Source of the DNA: JAKRSD01 sp964473995
GTDB taxonomy: Bacteria > Bacteroidota > Bacteroidia > CAIKAF01
Assembly (NCBI GenBank): GCA_964473995.1
Contig: CAYYRB010000013.1
Location: 1 to 48,747 of the forward strand
Reading direction: 5' to 3'
DNA length: 48,747 nucleotides
Under the pieces are notes generated by a model. The model was not told where the DNA came from, did no database searches, and saw nothing but the letters and a program-made list of their open reading frames with translations. Positions 9,028 to 17,059 of this stretch are shown piece by piece. The position numbers were made by a program, and so were the translations under genes. Position 1 is the stretch's first letter, and every line of letters begins with the position of its first letter.

Positions 9028-10302
9028 TTAATTAGTCAGGCGCGATAAAGCGCTTCGCATGTTTTGCAACAGGCTGGGAATTTCCTCGCTTCGGCAGGTT
9101 CCCACGGATACCCGAAACCATTCTGTTCCCGGTTCGTTTCCGAATGCTGTGAAGGGAACGGCCGCAAATCCGGCATTTTCGAGTAGGTAGGAAAATATGT
9201 CGTTTGTAGAGCTTATTTCATTGCCTGATTGGGTTTTTTTGCCCAGCAGAGAAAATTTCACGCTCAGATAAATGGCCCCTTCCGGCTGAATGCTCATTAC
9301 AGGTAATCCGTCTTTCTGCATCAGGGTAATTCCTTCATGAAGGAAAAAAAGACGCTCGGAAACCTTGTTTTTGATATCGGCAAGGAATGTTTCCAAGGCC
9401 GCCGTATTATTCAAATAATTGGCCGTGGCCAGTTGTTCTGCTTTGGGAGCCCAGGCTCCTATGTGACCCAGAATGGAGCGCATTTTGGCCATGATTTTTG
9501 CGGGTCCGAATGCCCAGCCCACACGCACCCCGGTGGCGGCGAGCGATTTGGAAATTCCGTCCACATACACGGTAAAATCCTTCATAGCGGGTCTGAGACT
9601 CACCGGATCGTAGTGTACGGTATTTCCGAAAGTAAGCATCCAGTAAATCTGGTCATACATGAGATAAACCGGTTTTTGGTGTGGTCCCCTTCGCGCGTTT
9701 TCCTCCAGAATCAGGTCGCAGATATCTTCCAATTGTTTTTTAGAGAAAACGGTTCCCGTTGGATTGAGCGGACTGCATACGGCCACCATCACCGCATCGG
9801 AAATGAAGGGCTCGATGTCTTCACGTACGGGCATGAAATTGTTTTCCGGCTTGGCCTCAATCAGAATTTGTTGGGCCCTGGTAAGGTGGCAGTAGTGGTT
9901 GTTGTTCCAGGAGGGAACGGGGAAAATGACTTTTTCGCCCGGATCTACCAAGGTTTGGTAGATGCTGTAAATAAGCGGTCTCGCACCGCCGGCAATGAGA
10001 ATATTTTCCGCCGGATAAGTCAGGTTTCCATAATCTTTCAGAAAACGGCTAACCGATTGTCGCAACTCCGCTACACCGTCGGCCGGCGGATAATTGGTTT
10101 TGTGGTTTTGGTATGCCGAAATAATTTCATCGGTGAGTTTGTCCGGAATGGGAAAGATGGCCGGGTCAAAATCGCCGATGGTCATATTGTGGATTTGGGC
10201 TCCTTCGGCGATCATGCGGTTTATTTCACCACCCAGTTTGATGATTTCTGACCCTATCAGGGTTTCGGCCATGGCCGAAACGGGGAAATTAGTAGTTTCC
10301 AT
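9028..10302 (-). CDS. Class I/II PLP-dependent aminotransferase
   Basis: Fold-type I aminotransferase, 424 residues, resembling the aspartate aminotransferase group. Visible: GGARPLIYSIYQTLVDPGEK, CSPLNPTGTVFSKKQLEDI with the conserved Asn-Pro, MYDQIYW with the Asp that contacts the PLP ring nitrogen, and VDGISKSLAATGVRVGW with the Schiff-base Lys. FRVSVGTCRSEEIP near the C-terminus carries the Arg that binds the substrate carboxylate. It starts 8 bases after trpS and ends 9 bases before manC, so it is in the operon. The amino-acid substrate cannot be fixed from sequence. Confidence 0.88.
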   Translation of the reverse strand: METTNFPVSAMAETLIGSEIIKLGGEINRMIAEGAQIHNMTIGDFDPAIFPIPDKLTDEIISAYQNHKTNYPPADGVAELRQSVSRFLKDYGNLTYPAENILIAGGARPLIYSIYQTLVDPGEKVIFPVPSWNNNHYCHLTRAQQILIEAKPENNFMPVREDIEPFISDAVMVAVCSPLNPTGTVFSKKQLEDICDLILEENARRGPHQKPVYLMYDQIYWMLTFGNTVHYDPVSLRPAMKDFTVYVDGISKSLAATGVRVGWAFGPAKIMAKMRSILGHIGAWAPKAEQLATANYLNNTAALETFLADIKNKVSERLFFLHEGITLMQKDGLPVMSIQPEGAIYLSVKFSLLGKKTQSGNEISSTNDIFSYLLENAGFAAVPFTAFGNEPGTEWFRVSVGTCRSEEIPSLLQNMRSALSRLTN

Positions 10303-10310
10303 ACTCTTAC

Positions 10311-11300
10311 TTATTTTTGGGAGGTGTTAAAACCCAAAAGCCTGCGTACTTCGGCTATTTTTGGTACCGCAATTGCGCGTGCTTTTTCTGCCCCTTCTTT
10401 TAATTTTTTTTCTAGCTCTTCGGGGTTGGACATGTAGTGCTCATAGATTTTTCGGGGCTCTTCAAATTTATTGAGCATCAGTTCGTAAAGTTCTGTTTTG
10501 GCATGCCCGTAGCCGTAATTTCCGGCCAGGTAATTGGATCTCATGGCTGAAACCTGTTCATTATCAGCTAGCAGGGAGTACAATTTGAACACCGTGCACC
10601 CATCGGGGTTTTTGGGTTCTTCCAGCGGCGTGCTGTCCGTTTCAATGCGCATGATGTTTTTTTTCAGGTCTTTATCACTCTGAAAAAGAGTAATCGTGTT
10701 GCCGTACGATTTGCTCATTTTCTGCCCGTCCGTACCGGGAACCGTTTTTACCGACTCCTCCACTTTGGCCTGTGGAACGGTGAAGGTTTCACCATAGATG
10801 CGGTTGAAGGTTTCGGCCAGGTCACGGGTTATTTCCAGGTGTTGTACCTGATCTTTGCCCACCGGCACAAAATCCGCATCATAGAGAAGAATATCGCAGG
10901 CCATCAACACAGGATAGGTAAACAAACCGGCATTGACATCGCTGAGCCGGTCTGCCTTGTCTTTGAAACTGTGGGCGTTGGCCAGCATGGGGAAGGGTGC
11001 CAGACAGTTAAGATACCAGGTAAGTTCACATACTTCGGGAATATCGCTTTGGCGGTAGAAGACATTTTTTTCCGTATCGAATCCGAAGGCCAACCAGGTA
11101 GCCGCCACGGCTTTTACATTTTCTGTGCGCTGCCCCGCTTCTTTGATGGTTGTGAGTGAATGCAGATCGGCGATGAAGGCAAAAGCTTCATTTTCGGGAT
11201 CCTTGCTCAGCCTGATCATAGGCTCTATGGCCCCGAGGATGTTCCCCAAGTGGGGAGCCGTGATTCCCGTACTTTGTATTCCTGTTAGAATTCTGGCCAA
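10311..11300 (-). CDS. trpS: Tryptophanyl-tRNA synthetase
   Basis: Class I synthetase that charges tRNA-Trp. The 329 residues are of normal length. GIQSTGITAPHLGNILGAI carries the HIGH-type element near the N-terminus, and DGQKMSKSYGNTI the KMSKS loop at about residue 195. The start codon is TTG at 11300 (TTG GCC AGA ATT). The only nearby ATG upstream runs into TAA after three codons, and TTG places the protein at the usual MARILTGIQS start. It heads a six-gene minus-strand run ending at 5519. A TATTTTTG -7 element lies about 20 bases upstream. Confidence 0.95.
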   Translation of the reverse strand: MARILTGIQSTGITAPHLGNILGAIEPMIRLSKDPENEAFAFIADLHSLTTIKEAGQRTENVKAVAATWLAFGFDTEKNVFYRQSDIPEVCELTWYLNCLAPFPMLANAHSFKDKADRLSDVNAGLFTYPVLMACDILLYDADFVPVGKDQVQHLEITRDLAETFNRIYGETFTVPQAKVEESVKTVPGTDGQKMSKSYGNTITLFQSDKDLKKNIMRIETDSTPLEEPKNPDGCTVFKLYSLLADNEQVSAMRSNYLAGNYGYGHAKTELYELMLNKFEEPRKIYEHYMSNPEELEKKLKEGAEKARAIAVPKIAEVRRLLGFNTSQK

Positions 11301-11320
11301 TTTACCTATGCATTTTGCGC

Positions 11321-11328
11321 CAAAAATA
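11321..11328 (-). promoter_or_regulatory. -7 promoter element for the trpS operon
   Basis: The minus strand reads TATTTTTG, a TAnnTTTG match, 20 bases before the TTG start of trpS. No upstream TTG at the usual spacing was found. Confidence 0.5.
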
Positions 11329-11654
11329 GGGTTTTATACCCAACCTTAAAATAATTATGATTTTGCGCCGCCTCACGTTCAATTTCCATTGCTCTTATGG
11401 GTAGTTTTGCTTTGAAAACCACCTTAATTTTAGCCCAGGTTTGTGCGTAACCTATTTTATTCTTTGAAGCTCTGGCAATCGTTAGGGTCGTCTGATCTTT
11501 GATCAATGATTTTTTGTTTAATATTTTTTTAAAAATGTTAAACAATGTAAATAATAATGTGTTTGTTTGAGTAATGTTTGGAGGCAGAACCCAAATAAAA
11601 AAACGCGGAGATTCCGAAAATCCAAAAGAGTAGGGCTTTTTAAAATACCATTTT
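11329..11654. other. AT-rich spacer upstream of proteorhodopsin
   Basis: This 326-base stretch separates divergent trpS and the proteorhodopsin gene and should hold the rhodopsin promoter. The only exact TAnnTTTG match on the plus strand is TAGTTTTG at 11402-11409, which would give a leader of about 240 bases. A near match with one extra base, TAATGTTTG, is at 11572-11580. Neither has a convincing -33 partner. A minus-strand open frame covers most of the spacer but reads as low-complexity noise. Confidence 0.4.
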
Positions 11655-12371
11655 ATGGAACATTTGAAAATTGCGAGTGACAATTATGTTGCTTTCACGT
11701 TTTTTATCGGAACCATGGCCATGATGGCTGCATCGGTTTTTTTCTTTTTCGAGTTGGGTAACACCCCGCAGAAATGGAGAACTTCGGTTTTAGTTTCTGG
11801 ATTGATCACTTTCATTGCAGCGGTGCATTACTACTACATGAGGGGGTACAATCTGGAAACAGGGGAGTCTCCCACATTTTTCAGGTATGTGGACTGGATT
11901 CTTACCGTTCCCCTGATGTGTGTGGAGTTTTATCTCATCACCAAAAAAGCGGGTGCTAAAGCTTCCTTGCTTTGGAAGTTGATAGCTGCATCCGTGGTTA
12001 TGTTGGTAACAGGCTACATCGGTGAAACCATTGACCGCAACGGCAGTGCGACCTGGGGTGCAATTTCAGGTGCCGCCTATTTCTACATTGTCTACCTGAT
12101 TTGGTTTGGCGAAGTGGCTAAATTGGCTCAAAATGCAGGTCCTCAAGTGGCCAAAGCGACCCGTGTGCTTGCTTGGTTTGTATTGGTAGGATGGGCAATT
12201 TATCCTTTAGGGTATGTATTGGGAACTCCGGGTGGTTTTGCAGGCATCCGTCTGGTGGAAGATCCTGATGCGGCAGCACAGGCTATGGACATCGTCTACA
12301 ATATTGCCGATGCAATCAATAAAATTGGATTTGGTTTGGTAATCTACACCCTTTCCAGGTCTGAAGATTAA
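11655..12371 (+). CDS. Proteorhodopsin, light-driven proton pump
   Basis: Seven-helix retinal protein of 238 residues. Helix C reads RYVDWILTVPLMCVEFYL: Asp80 (proton acceptor), Thr84 and Glu91 (proton donor) form the DTE signature of outward proton pumps rather than the NDQ of sodium pumps. Residue 88, at the spectral tuning position, is Met, typical of green-absorbing Bacteroidota proteorhodopsins. The retinal Lys223 is in ADAINKIGFG with counter-ion Asp219, and His58 matches the conserved helix-B His that pairs with the acceptor. The gene is monocistronic: a terminator follows 23 bases after the stop. No beta-carotene dioxygenase or carotenoid gene is in the window, so retinal must be made elsewhere or imported. 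Confidence 0.97.
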   Translation: MEHLKIASDNYVAFTFFIGTMAMMAASVFFFFELGNTPQKWRTSVLVSGLITFIAAVHYYYMRGYNLETGESPTFFRYVDWILTVPLMCVEFYLITKKAGAKASLLWKLIAASVVMLVTGYIGETIDRNGSATWGAISGAAYFYIVYLIWFGEVAKLAQNAGPQVAKATRVLAWFVLVGWAIYPLGYVLGTPGGFAGIRLVEDPDAAAQAMDIVYNIADAINKIGFGLVIYTLSRSED

Positions 12372-12394
12372 AAAGGAATTCAGTTCTTTATTAA

Positions 12395-12429
12395 CGGGCA
12401 GAAATTCATGGTTTCTGCCCGTTTTTTTT
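12395..12429 (+). terminator. Intrinsic terminator after proteorhodopsin
   Basis: A perfect 10-bp stem, CGGGCAGAAA with TTTCTGCCCG, 7-base loop, followed by eight T. A strong factor-independent terminator that separates the rhodopsin transcript from the antiporter gene. Confidence 0.93.
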
Positions 12430-12500
12430 ATTTATTGAAAAGGATCCAGAAAGTTAATTTTCCTTTGACGTCATTTTAAAATCCTACGGAAGGAAATACC

Positions 12501-12508
12501 TATTTTTG
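12501..12508 (+). promoter_or_regulatory. -7 promoter element for the antiporter
   Basis: TATTTTTG matches TAnnTTTG and ends six bases before the ATG at 12515, implying an almost leaderless mRNA. The nearest TTTG upstream (12464-12467) is too far away for a normal -33 partner. Confidence 0.45.
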
Positions 12509-12514
12509 CGCACG

Positions 12515-13735
12515 ATGAATCAACCGTACTTCGAACTTCCCTTCTTTACAAACCTCCTCATACTATTGGTGGTGGCAAGGATTTTCGGGGAAATTTTTGA
12601 GCGATTCAAACAGCCGGCCATGATCGGTGAAATTATCGCCGGAATAATGTTAGGCCCCAGTTTGCTCAACCTGATTCATAGAACGGAGGAAATTAAAGTA
12701 ATTTCCGAATTGGGTATTTTTTTGTTGGTGATTTTGGCCGGGCTTGAAATAAACATTGATGACATTATCAAGTCGTTGAGAGGTAGAAACATCATCATTT
12801 CCCTTTTGGCCTTTTTTATTCCTACCCTCGGCGGAATTGCCGTCGGCTATTTTTTTGAACAGGATATCATGGCCACCGTATTCATCGGTTTGTGTGTGGC
12901 TATTACCGCGCTTCCTGTCAGTATACGGATATTGATGGATTTGGGTAAAATAAATTCCCAGGTGGGACAGAAGATTATTTCCGTGGCTATTTTTGATGAT
13001 GTGCTGGCTCTTTCCATTTTGGGTGTGCTTCTTAATATTAAAGATACCGACATGTCTCCCGCATCGGTCATGCAGGCGGGGGCTCTTTCATTCTTCAAGC
13101 TCATACTGTTTATCTTTTTGTTGAGTATGGCGTATTTCCTCATCCGACGGCTTCTGCGGAAAGGAAACTACATTGAGGAATCGTTGGAAAAAGTAGTAGC
13201 TCTGCTCAAAGGCAAAGAGCCTTTATTTGCCATGTTCTTCGCCTTTGTACTTTTGTTTTCTACGGTAACGGAGAACCTTGGGCTGCACTTTATCGTGGGT
13301 GCATTTTTTGCGGCCATGCTTATCAGTGAATCCTTAATTGGAAAGGAGAATTTAAAATCCATAGAAACAACCACCCGCAGCATGGCCATGGGTTTTCTGG
13401 CTCCCATATTTTTTGCGGGAATCGGCCTGGAGTTCAACATATCTTCCATCAGTAATGTGGCCTTGTTGCTCGCCGTATTGCTTGTTTCCTACAGTTCAAA
13501 AATACTCGGCGGTTTTTTGGGCGGAACGCTCGCCGGGCTCGGCAGCCGGGTGTCATTCACGTTGGGCTTGGGATTGAATGCCCGTGGAATTATGGAAATA
13601 GTCATTGCCAACATCGCCTACCGAAATGGACTTATCAGTACCGAAATTTTCTCCATTCTTGTCATTATGGGTGTGATTACCACGCTCACCACTCCTTTGC
13701 TGTTGAAAAAGGCTTTCGGAAAAATAAACGATTAA
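12515..13735 (+). CDS. CPA2-family cation/proton antiporter
   Basis: Inner-membrane exchanger of the monovalent cation:proton antiporter-2 family (KefB/NapA-like), using the proton gradient to move Na+ or K+. About 406 residues forming 12-13 hydrophobic helices, with no C-terminal TrkA-N/RCK regulatory domain. Typical segments: FGEIFERFKQPAMIGEIIAG in the first third, AIFDDVLALSILG with paired Asp in the ion-binding core helix, IVGAFFAAMLISES, and GLNARGIMEIVIANIAYRNG near the end. The ATG at 12515 is preferred over an in-frame TTG at 12506, which lies inside the -7 box. Its position after proteorhodopsin suggests the two may cooperate energetically, though a terminator separates them. Confidence 0.9.
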   Translation: MNQPYFELPFFTNLLILLVVARIFGEIFERFKQPAMIGEIIAGIMLGPSLLNLIHRTEEIKVISELGIFLLVILAGLEINIDDIIKSLRGRNIIISLLAFFIPTLGGIAVGYFFEQDIMATVFIGLCVAITALPVSIRILMDLGKINSQVGQKIISVAIFDDVLALSILGVLLNIKDTDMSPASVMQAGALSFFKLILFIFLLSMAYFLIRRLLRKGNYIEESLEKVVALLKGKEPLFAMFFAFVLLFSTVTENLGLHFIVGAFFAAMLISESLIGKENLKSIETTTRSMAMGFLAPIFFAGIGLEFNISSISNVALLLAVLLVSYSSKILGGFLGGTLAGLGSRVSFTLGLGLNARGIMEIVIANIAYRNGLISTEIFSILVIMGVITTLTTPLLLKKAFGKIND

Positions 13736-13787
13736 ACAGCCTTGACGGCTCTTCACCTAATTCCTTAATTCCCGAATCTGACGTTTT

Positions 13788-14642
13788 CTATTGGTTTTGG
13801 TTCCAAAGCAATTCGGGCAGTCGGTCCATGGGGTCTTTTAAAAAGCAGATTTCCATGAACCCGGCTTTTTGGAGCAAAACATGGAGCAGTTCGCTGAATC
13901 CATATCCTACCGATCCGATAATGGCCGCCTGCTCATAACCCCCTTTCCGAAGTGGAATCAAATGGCGGGAAATAAATTCTTCAAATAAACGGGTCAGTAT
14001 ATTTTCCACAAAAGGATGAAGCCTATTTTCAGCCGCCAGTCCGGCATAAGAGGCCAACATTCCTCCGGAAGCCTTAGGACCATAGAAGGTGCTTAATACC
14101 GAATCCACGCTAGTTCCGGGAAAAAGGGTTTCAAATCGGTGATGTAAATCAGGAGGGAGTTCACCGTATAAATAGGCCGTGAGCATGCTCCTGCCTATGG
14201 CCGAGCCGGCCCCTTCGTCGGCCAGCACATACCCCAGCGAAGGAGTAGCCCGTAAAATATCTTTTCCGTTGAATCCGGCCGCGGCCGATCCGGTACCCAG
14301 GATGCCCACCGCCGTCGGCTTTCCCGCGTAGCCTGACAAACAGGCCGCCATAAGATCGCTTTCTACCCGAATGTGCGCGTGGGGGAAACACCTCTGCAAC
14401 GCTTCTTTCATCCTGTTTATGGCAGAGGGTAATGTGCAGCCGGCCCCAAAAAAATCCACCCGCGAAACGGACGCTCTTTGCTCTTCATCCCACAAGGCTT
14501 CGTTTTGACTTATCCGTTGCCGGAAATCATCCTCTTTCATTACGGTAGGATTTATTCCCGGACCGGTGAGAAGGGAAGGATTTTTGTCGTTGATCCATTT
14601 GCAGGAAGTGCTTCCGCAGTCGGCGATGAGTAGCATGGCCAT
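13788..14642 (-). CDS. N-acetylglucosamine-kinase-like BadF/BadG ATPase
   Basis: ASKHA-fold sugar kinase-like protein of 284 residues. The phosphate 1 motif is ADCGSTSCKW at residues 7-16; GILGTGSAAAGFNG and GYVLADEGAGSAIGRSML are the typical phosphate and sugar-binding segments of bacterial N-acetylglucosamine kinases in the BadF/BadG/BcrA/BcrD family. The likely reaction is ATP-dependent phosphorylation of GlcNAc or a related amino sugar for cell-wall recycling, but substrate is inferred. Two in-frame ATG codons (14642 and 14636) are possible starts. It is convergent with the antiporter and divergent from the thioredoxin-like gene, so it stands alone. Confidence 0.85.
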   Translation of the reverse strand: MAMLLIADCGSTSCKWINDKNPSLLTGPGINPTVMKEDDFRQRISQNEALWDEEQRASVSRVDFFGAGCTLPSAINRMKEALQRCFPHAHIRVESDLMAACLSGYAGKPTAVGILGTGSAAAGFNGKDILRATPSLGYVLADEGAGSAIGRSMLTAYLYGELPPDLHHRFETLFPGTSVDSVLSTFYGPKASGGMLASYAGLAAENRLHPFVENILTRLFEEFISRHLIPLRKGGYEQAAIIGSVGYGFSELLHVLLQKAGFMEICFLKDPMDRLPELLWNQNQ

Positions 14643-14719
14643 GATTTGTCCGTAAAGAAACTACAAAACGGATGAACCTGAAAAGAAGCGGTAAAAATTT
14701 CTTGATTAAAAACTTCCGA

Positions 14720-14727
14720 TAACTTTG
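14720..14727 (+). promoter_or_regulatory. -7 promoter element for the TlpA-like gene
   Basis: TAACTTTG matches TAnnTTTG, 25 bases before the ATG at 14753. The nearest TTG (14702-14704) is 15 bases upstream, shorter than ideal. Confidence 0.5.
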
Positions 14728-14752
14728 GCGGGATATTTGAATATTCCCAGGC

Positions 14753-15265
14753 ATGAAGAAATTACTTGCACTCCCTTTTTTGGCTTTTTCCTTGTTTGTT
14801 TCTGCGCAGACCGGTTTTAAAATTCCGTCCGTTACGGTGAAGGATCTGAGCGGAAATTCGGTACAAACGGACAAGTTTTCCAATGACGGAAAGCCCATGA
14901 TCATCAATTTTTGGGCTACCTGGTGCAAACCCTGCATTTTGGAGCTGAGTACCATTGCCGATGATTATGAGGACTGGGTAAAAGAAACGGGCGTGAAACT
15001 CATAGCTATTTCCATAGATGATACCCGTAATTCAGCCAAGGTAGGTCCCATGGCGAAAGGCCGCGGATGGTTGTATGAGGTGTACCTGGACGCCAATGAG
15101 GATTTTAAGCGGGCCATGAACGTAAATAATCCTCCGCACACCTTTGTGGTGAACGGAAAAGGAGAAGTGGTATGGCAGCACATCGCCTATCAGCCCGGTG
15201 ATGAGAAAACGCTCTATGATGTGGTGAAAAAAGTGGCTAACGGTCAACCGTTGGAAAAGCATTAA
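14753..15265 (+). CDS. TlpA-like periplasmic thioredoxin
   Basis: Secreted thiol-disulfide oxidoreductase of 170 residues. A signal peptide (MKKLLALPFLAFSLFVSAQ) is followed by an AhpC/TSA- or TlpA-type thioredoxin fold. The active site is NFWATWCKPC with Cys58 and Cys61; FVVNGKGEVVWQH carries the later strand seen in this family, just after the cis-Pro region PPHTF. It should act in the periplasm as a reductant or disulfide carrier. It is first of three co-directional genes, with DUF6029 82 bases downstream and an Omp28-like lipoprotein next; both also carry cysteine-pair motifs, so they are candidate redox partners (inference). Confidence 0.9.
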   Translation: MKKLLALPFLAFSLFVSAQTGFKIPSVTVKDLSGNSVQTDKFSNDGKPMIINFWATWCKPCILELSTIADDYEDWVKETGVKLIAISIDDTRNSAKVGPMAKGRGWLYEVYLDANEDFKRAMNVNNPPHTFVVNGKGEVVWQHIAYQPGDEKTLYDVVKKVANGQPLEKH

Positions 15266-15302
15266 GCCGCATTTCCGCAGCTAAAAAACAAAACATAGTC
15301 TG

Positions 15303-15330
15303 TTTGTAAAGTTCGAAATCGCTACTTTCG
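15303..15330 (+). promoter_or_regulatory. Possible promoter for the DUF6029 gene
   Basis: TACTTTCG (15323-15330) is one base away from TAnnTTTG, with TTTG at 15303-15306, 16 bases upstream. If active, DUF6029 and Omp28 would have a promoter separate from the thioredoxin gene. Confidence 0.35.
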
Positions 15331-15347
15331 AACCGTTAAATTGTTGT

Positions 15348-17048
15348 ATGAATCTTTTGAAAATCGTTCCGCTGCTTTGTGTTTTCGGATACTGTACATC
15401 CTCATTCGCTCAGCAGCCTATCGGGAATGAGAATACTTGGGGCAGCATTACGGGCAATGTGGGTACGGACGCCCAGTATTATACACGCGATCCGGCAATC
15501 GGTGCTCCCGAAGTGCCTGATCGTTTTCGCATGAACTCCTTCATGTATCTGCAATACCAAAAAGGCGGATTCACGGCGGGAGCCCGCTACGAGGCCTATT
15601 TGCCCAAGCCGCTGTTGGGTATTGATGAATCCTTTACGGGACATGGAATACGTTTTCGGTTTGCCTCTTACAGGTACAAAACGTTAGAGGTGACTGCCGG
15701 CAGTTTTTATGAGCAGTTTGGCAATGGACTGGCTTTTCGTTCTTACGAGGCGCGTGCATTGGGCTTCGATAATTTTGTGGACGGATTCCGGATCAAGTAC
15801 AACGTGAAAGGGATTTACGTGAAAGGGATTTTTGGCCGTGTGCGCGATTTTTGGGCCTTCAGCCCGGGAACGGTGCGCGGCATTGATGCTGAAATCAATT
15901 TTTCGGAAATGTTCCCCAAGTTGGCGGAAAAGAAAGTGAATCTGATCATCGGAGGAAATTTTGTAAGTAAATACCAGCCCGGAACAGAAAAAGTAATCGG
16001 TCAGGAAGTTCTTGCTTTGCCCCAGAATGTGGCCGTGGGATCGGGCAGAGCGAATCTCAGTGTGGGTAAATTTAACCTCATCGGTGAGTTTGCCTACAAA
16101 ATCAATGATCCTTCTTCGGCCAATAATTATATCTACAAACCGGGCACGGCAGCTTTGCTGACGGCTTCTTACTTTACCGATAATGTCGGGGTTTCGCTGC
16201 AGGCCAAACGGATTGATAATTTTGATTTCCGGTCTGATCGTGAGGTAAATCTGAATCGCCAATTAGTGAACTGGATTCCCATGCTGAATAAACAGCATAC
16301 CTACAATCTGGCGGCAAGTATTTATCCCTACGCCGTTCAGCCGCTGGGAGAGCAGGGTCTGCAGGCTGATATTCAATTCAGCATTCCACGCGGGTCTAAA
16401 CTTGGGGGTAAATATGGAATGGACATCAACATAAATGCTTCCGTGGTATATGGGCTGGACACGGCGGGAAGAAAACAGATAACCTACGTGGACGGTCCGG
16501 ATTCATTGACCTTGGCCGATCGTTACGGCTATTCATCCGGAGCGGGTTTGGGTAAGCAGTATTACCACGATTTCAATATCGAGATTACCAAAAAGTTCAA
16601 CAAAAAATGGAAGCTTTCGCTCATGTACATGAATCTGTGGGCGAATTTAAAGGTGCTTACCATTTCCCAACTCAGCAACGATCCGTTTGTTCATGCTCAT
16701 ATCGGCGTGGCCGATCTTACCTGGCGTATCAATACCACGCATGCACTCCGGATGGAGGTGCAGGGTTTGTTTACCAAGCAGGATCAGGGCGATTGGGCCA
16801 TGGCTTTGCTTGAATACACCTTTGCTCCGCAATTTTTTGTGAGTGTGATGAATCAGTATAATTTTGGTCATCCCAACAAAGAGAAACGCGTTAATTATCC
16901 TCTGGTAAGCACCGGATACAACATGGGCAATCATCGGTTTACGCTTTCTTATGGAAGGCAGCGGGCAGGGGTATTGTGCATAGGCGGTGTTTGCCGTGCC
17001 GTTCCTGCGGCCAACGGACTCACATTTTCATATGTCGGAAGTTTTTAA
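15348..17048 (+). CDS. DUF6029 family outer-membrane protein
   Basis: Large exported protein of 566 residues with signal peptide (MNLLKIVPLLCVFGYCTSSFAQ). The remainder is dominated by alternating polar/aromatic strands such as RFRFASYRYKTLEVTAG and KKWKLSLMYMNLWA, ending in a Phe (TFSYVGSF), consistent with an outer-membrane beta-barrel. It matches what is known as DUF6029 in Bacteroidota, of unknown function. A conserved-looking pair Cys544/Cys549 (LCIGGVC) near the C-terminus could form a small disulfide loop. It ends 11 bases before the Omp28-like gene (ATG 17060), so the two are probably cotranscribed. The barrel is inferred from strand pattern only. Confidence 0.78.
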   Translation: MNLLKIVPLLCVFGYCTSSFAQQPIGNENTWGSITGNVGTDAQYYTRDPAIGAPEVPDRFRMNSFMYLQYQKGGFTAGARYEAYLPKPLLGIDESFTGHGIRFRFASYRYKTLEVTAGSFYEQFGNGLAFRSYEARALGFDNFVDGFRIKYNVKGIYVKGIFGRVRDFWAFSPGTVRGIDAEINFSEMFPKLAEKKVNLIIGGNFVSKYQPGTEKVIGQEVLALPQNVAVGSGRANLSVGKFNLIGEFAYKINDPSSANNYIYKPGTAALLTASYFTDNVGVSLQAKRIDNFDFRSDREVNLNRQLVNWIPMLNKQHTYNLAASIYPYAVQPLGEQGLQADIQFSIPRGSKLGGKYGMDININASVVYGLDTAGRKQITYVDGPDSLTLADRYGYSSGAGLGKQYYHDFNIEITKKFNKKWKLSLMYMNLWANLKVLTISQLSNDPFVHAHIGVADLTWRINTTHALRMEVQGLFTKQDQGDWAMALLEYTFAPQFFVSVMNQYNFGHPNKEKRVNYPLVSTGYNMGNHRFTLSYGRQRAGVLCIGGVCRAVPAANGLTFSYVGSF

Positions 17049-17059
17049 TTTAGGTGATT

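Noticed and set aside
9337..10251. Plus-strand open frame of 304 codons
   Set aside because: Antisense to the aminotransferase, whose motifs are complete; no family resemblance.
11306..11683. Minus-strand open frame of 125 codons between trpS and proteorhodopsin
   Set aside because: It overlaps the trpS promoter and the rhodopsin start, has AT-driven Lys/Ile/Phe composition and matches no family I know.
13738..13760. Small AGCC/GGCT hairpin between the antiporter and the kinase-like gene
   Set aside because: Only a four-base stem without a T-tract; not convincing as a terminator.
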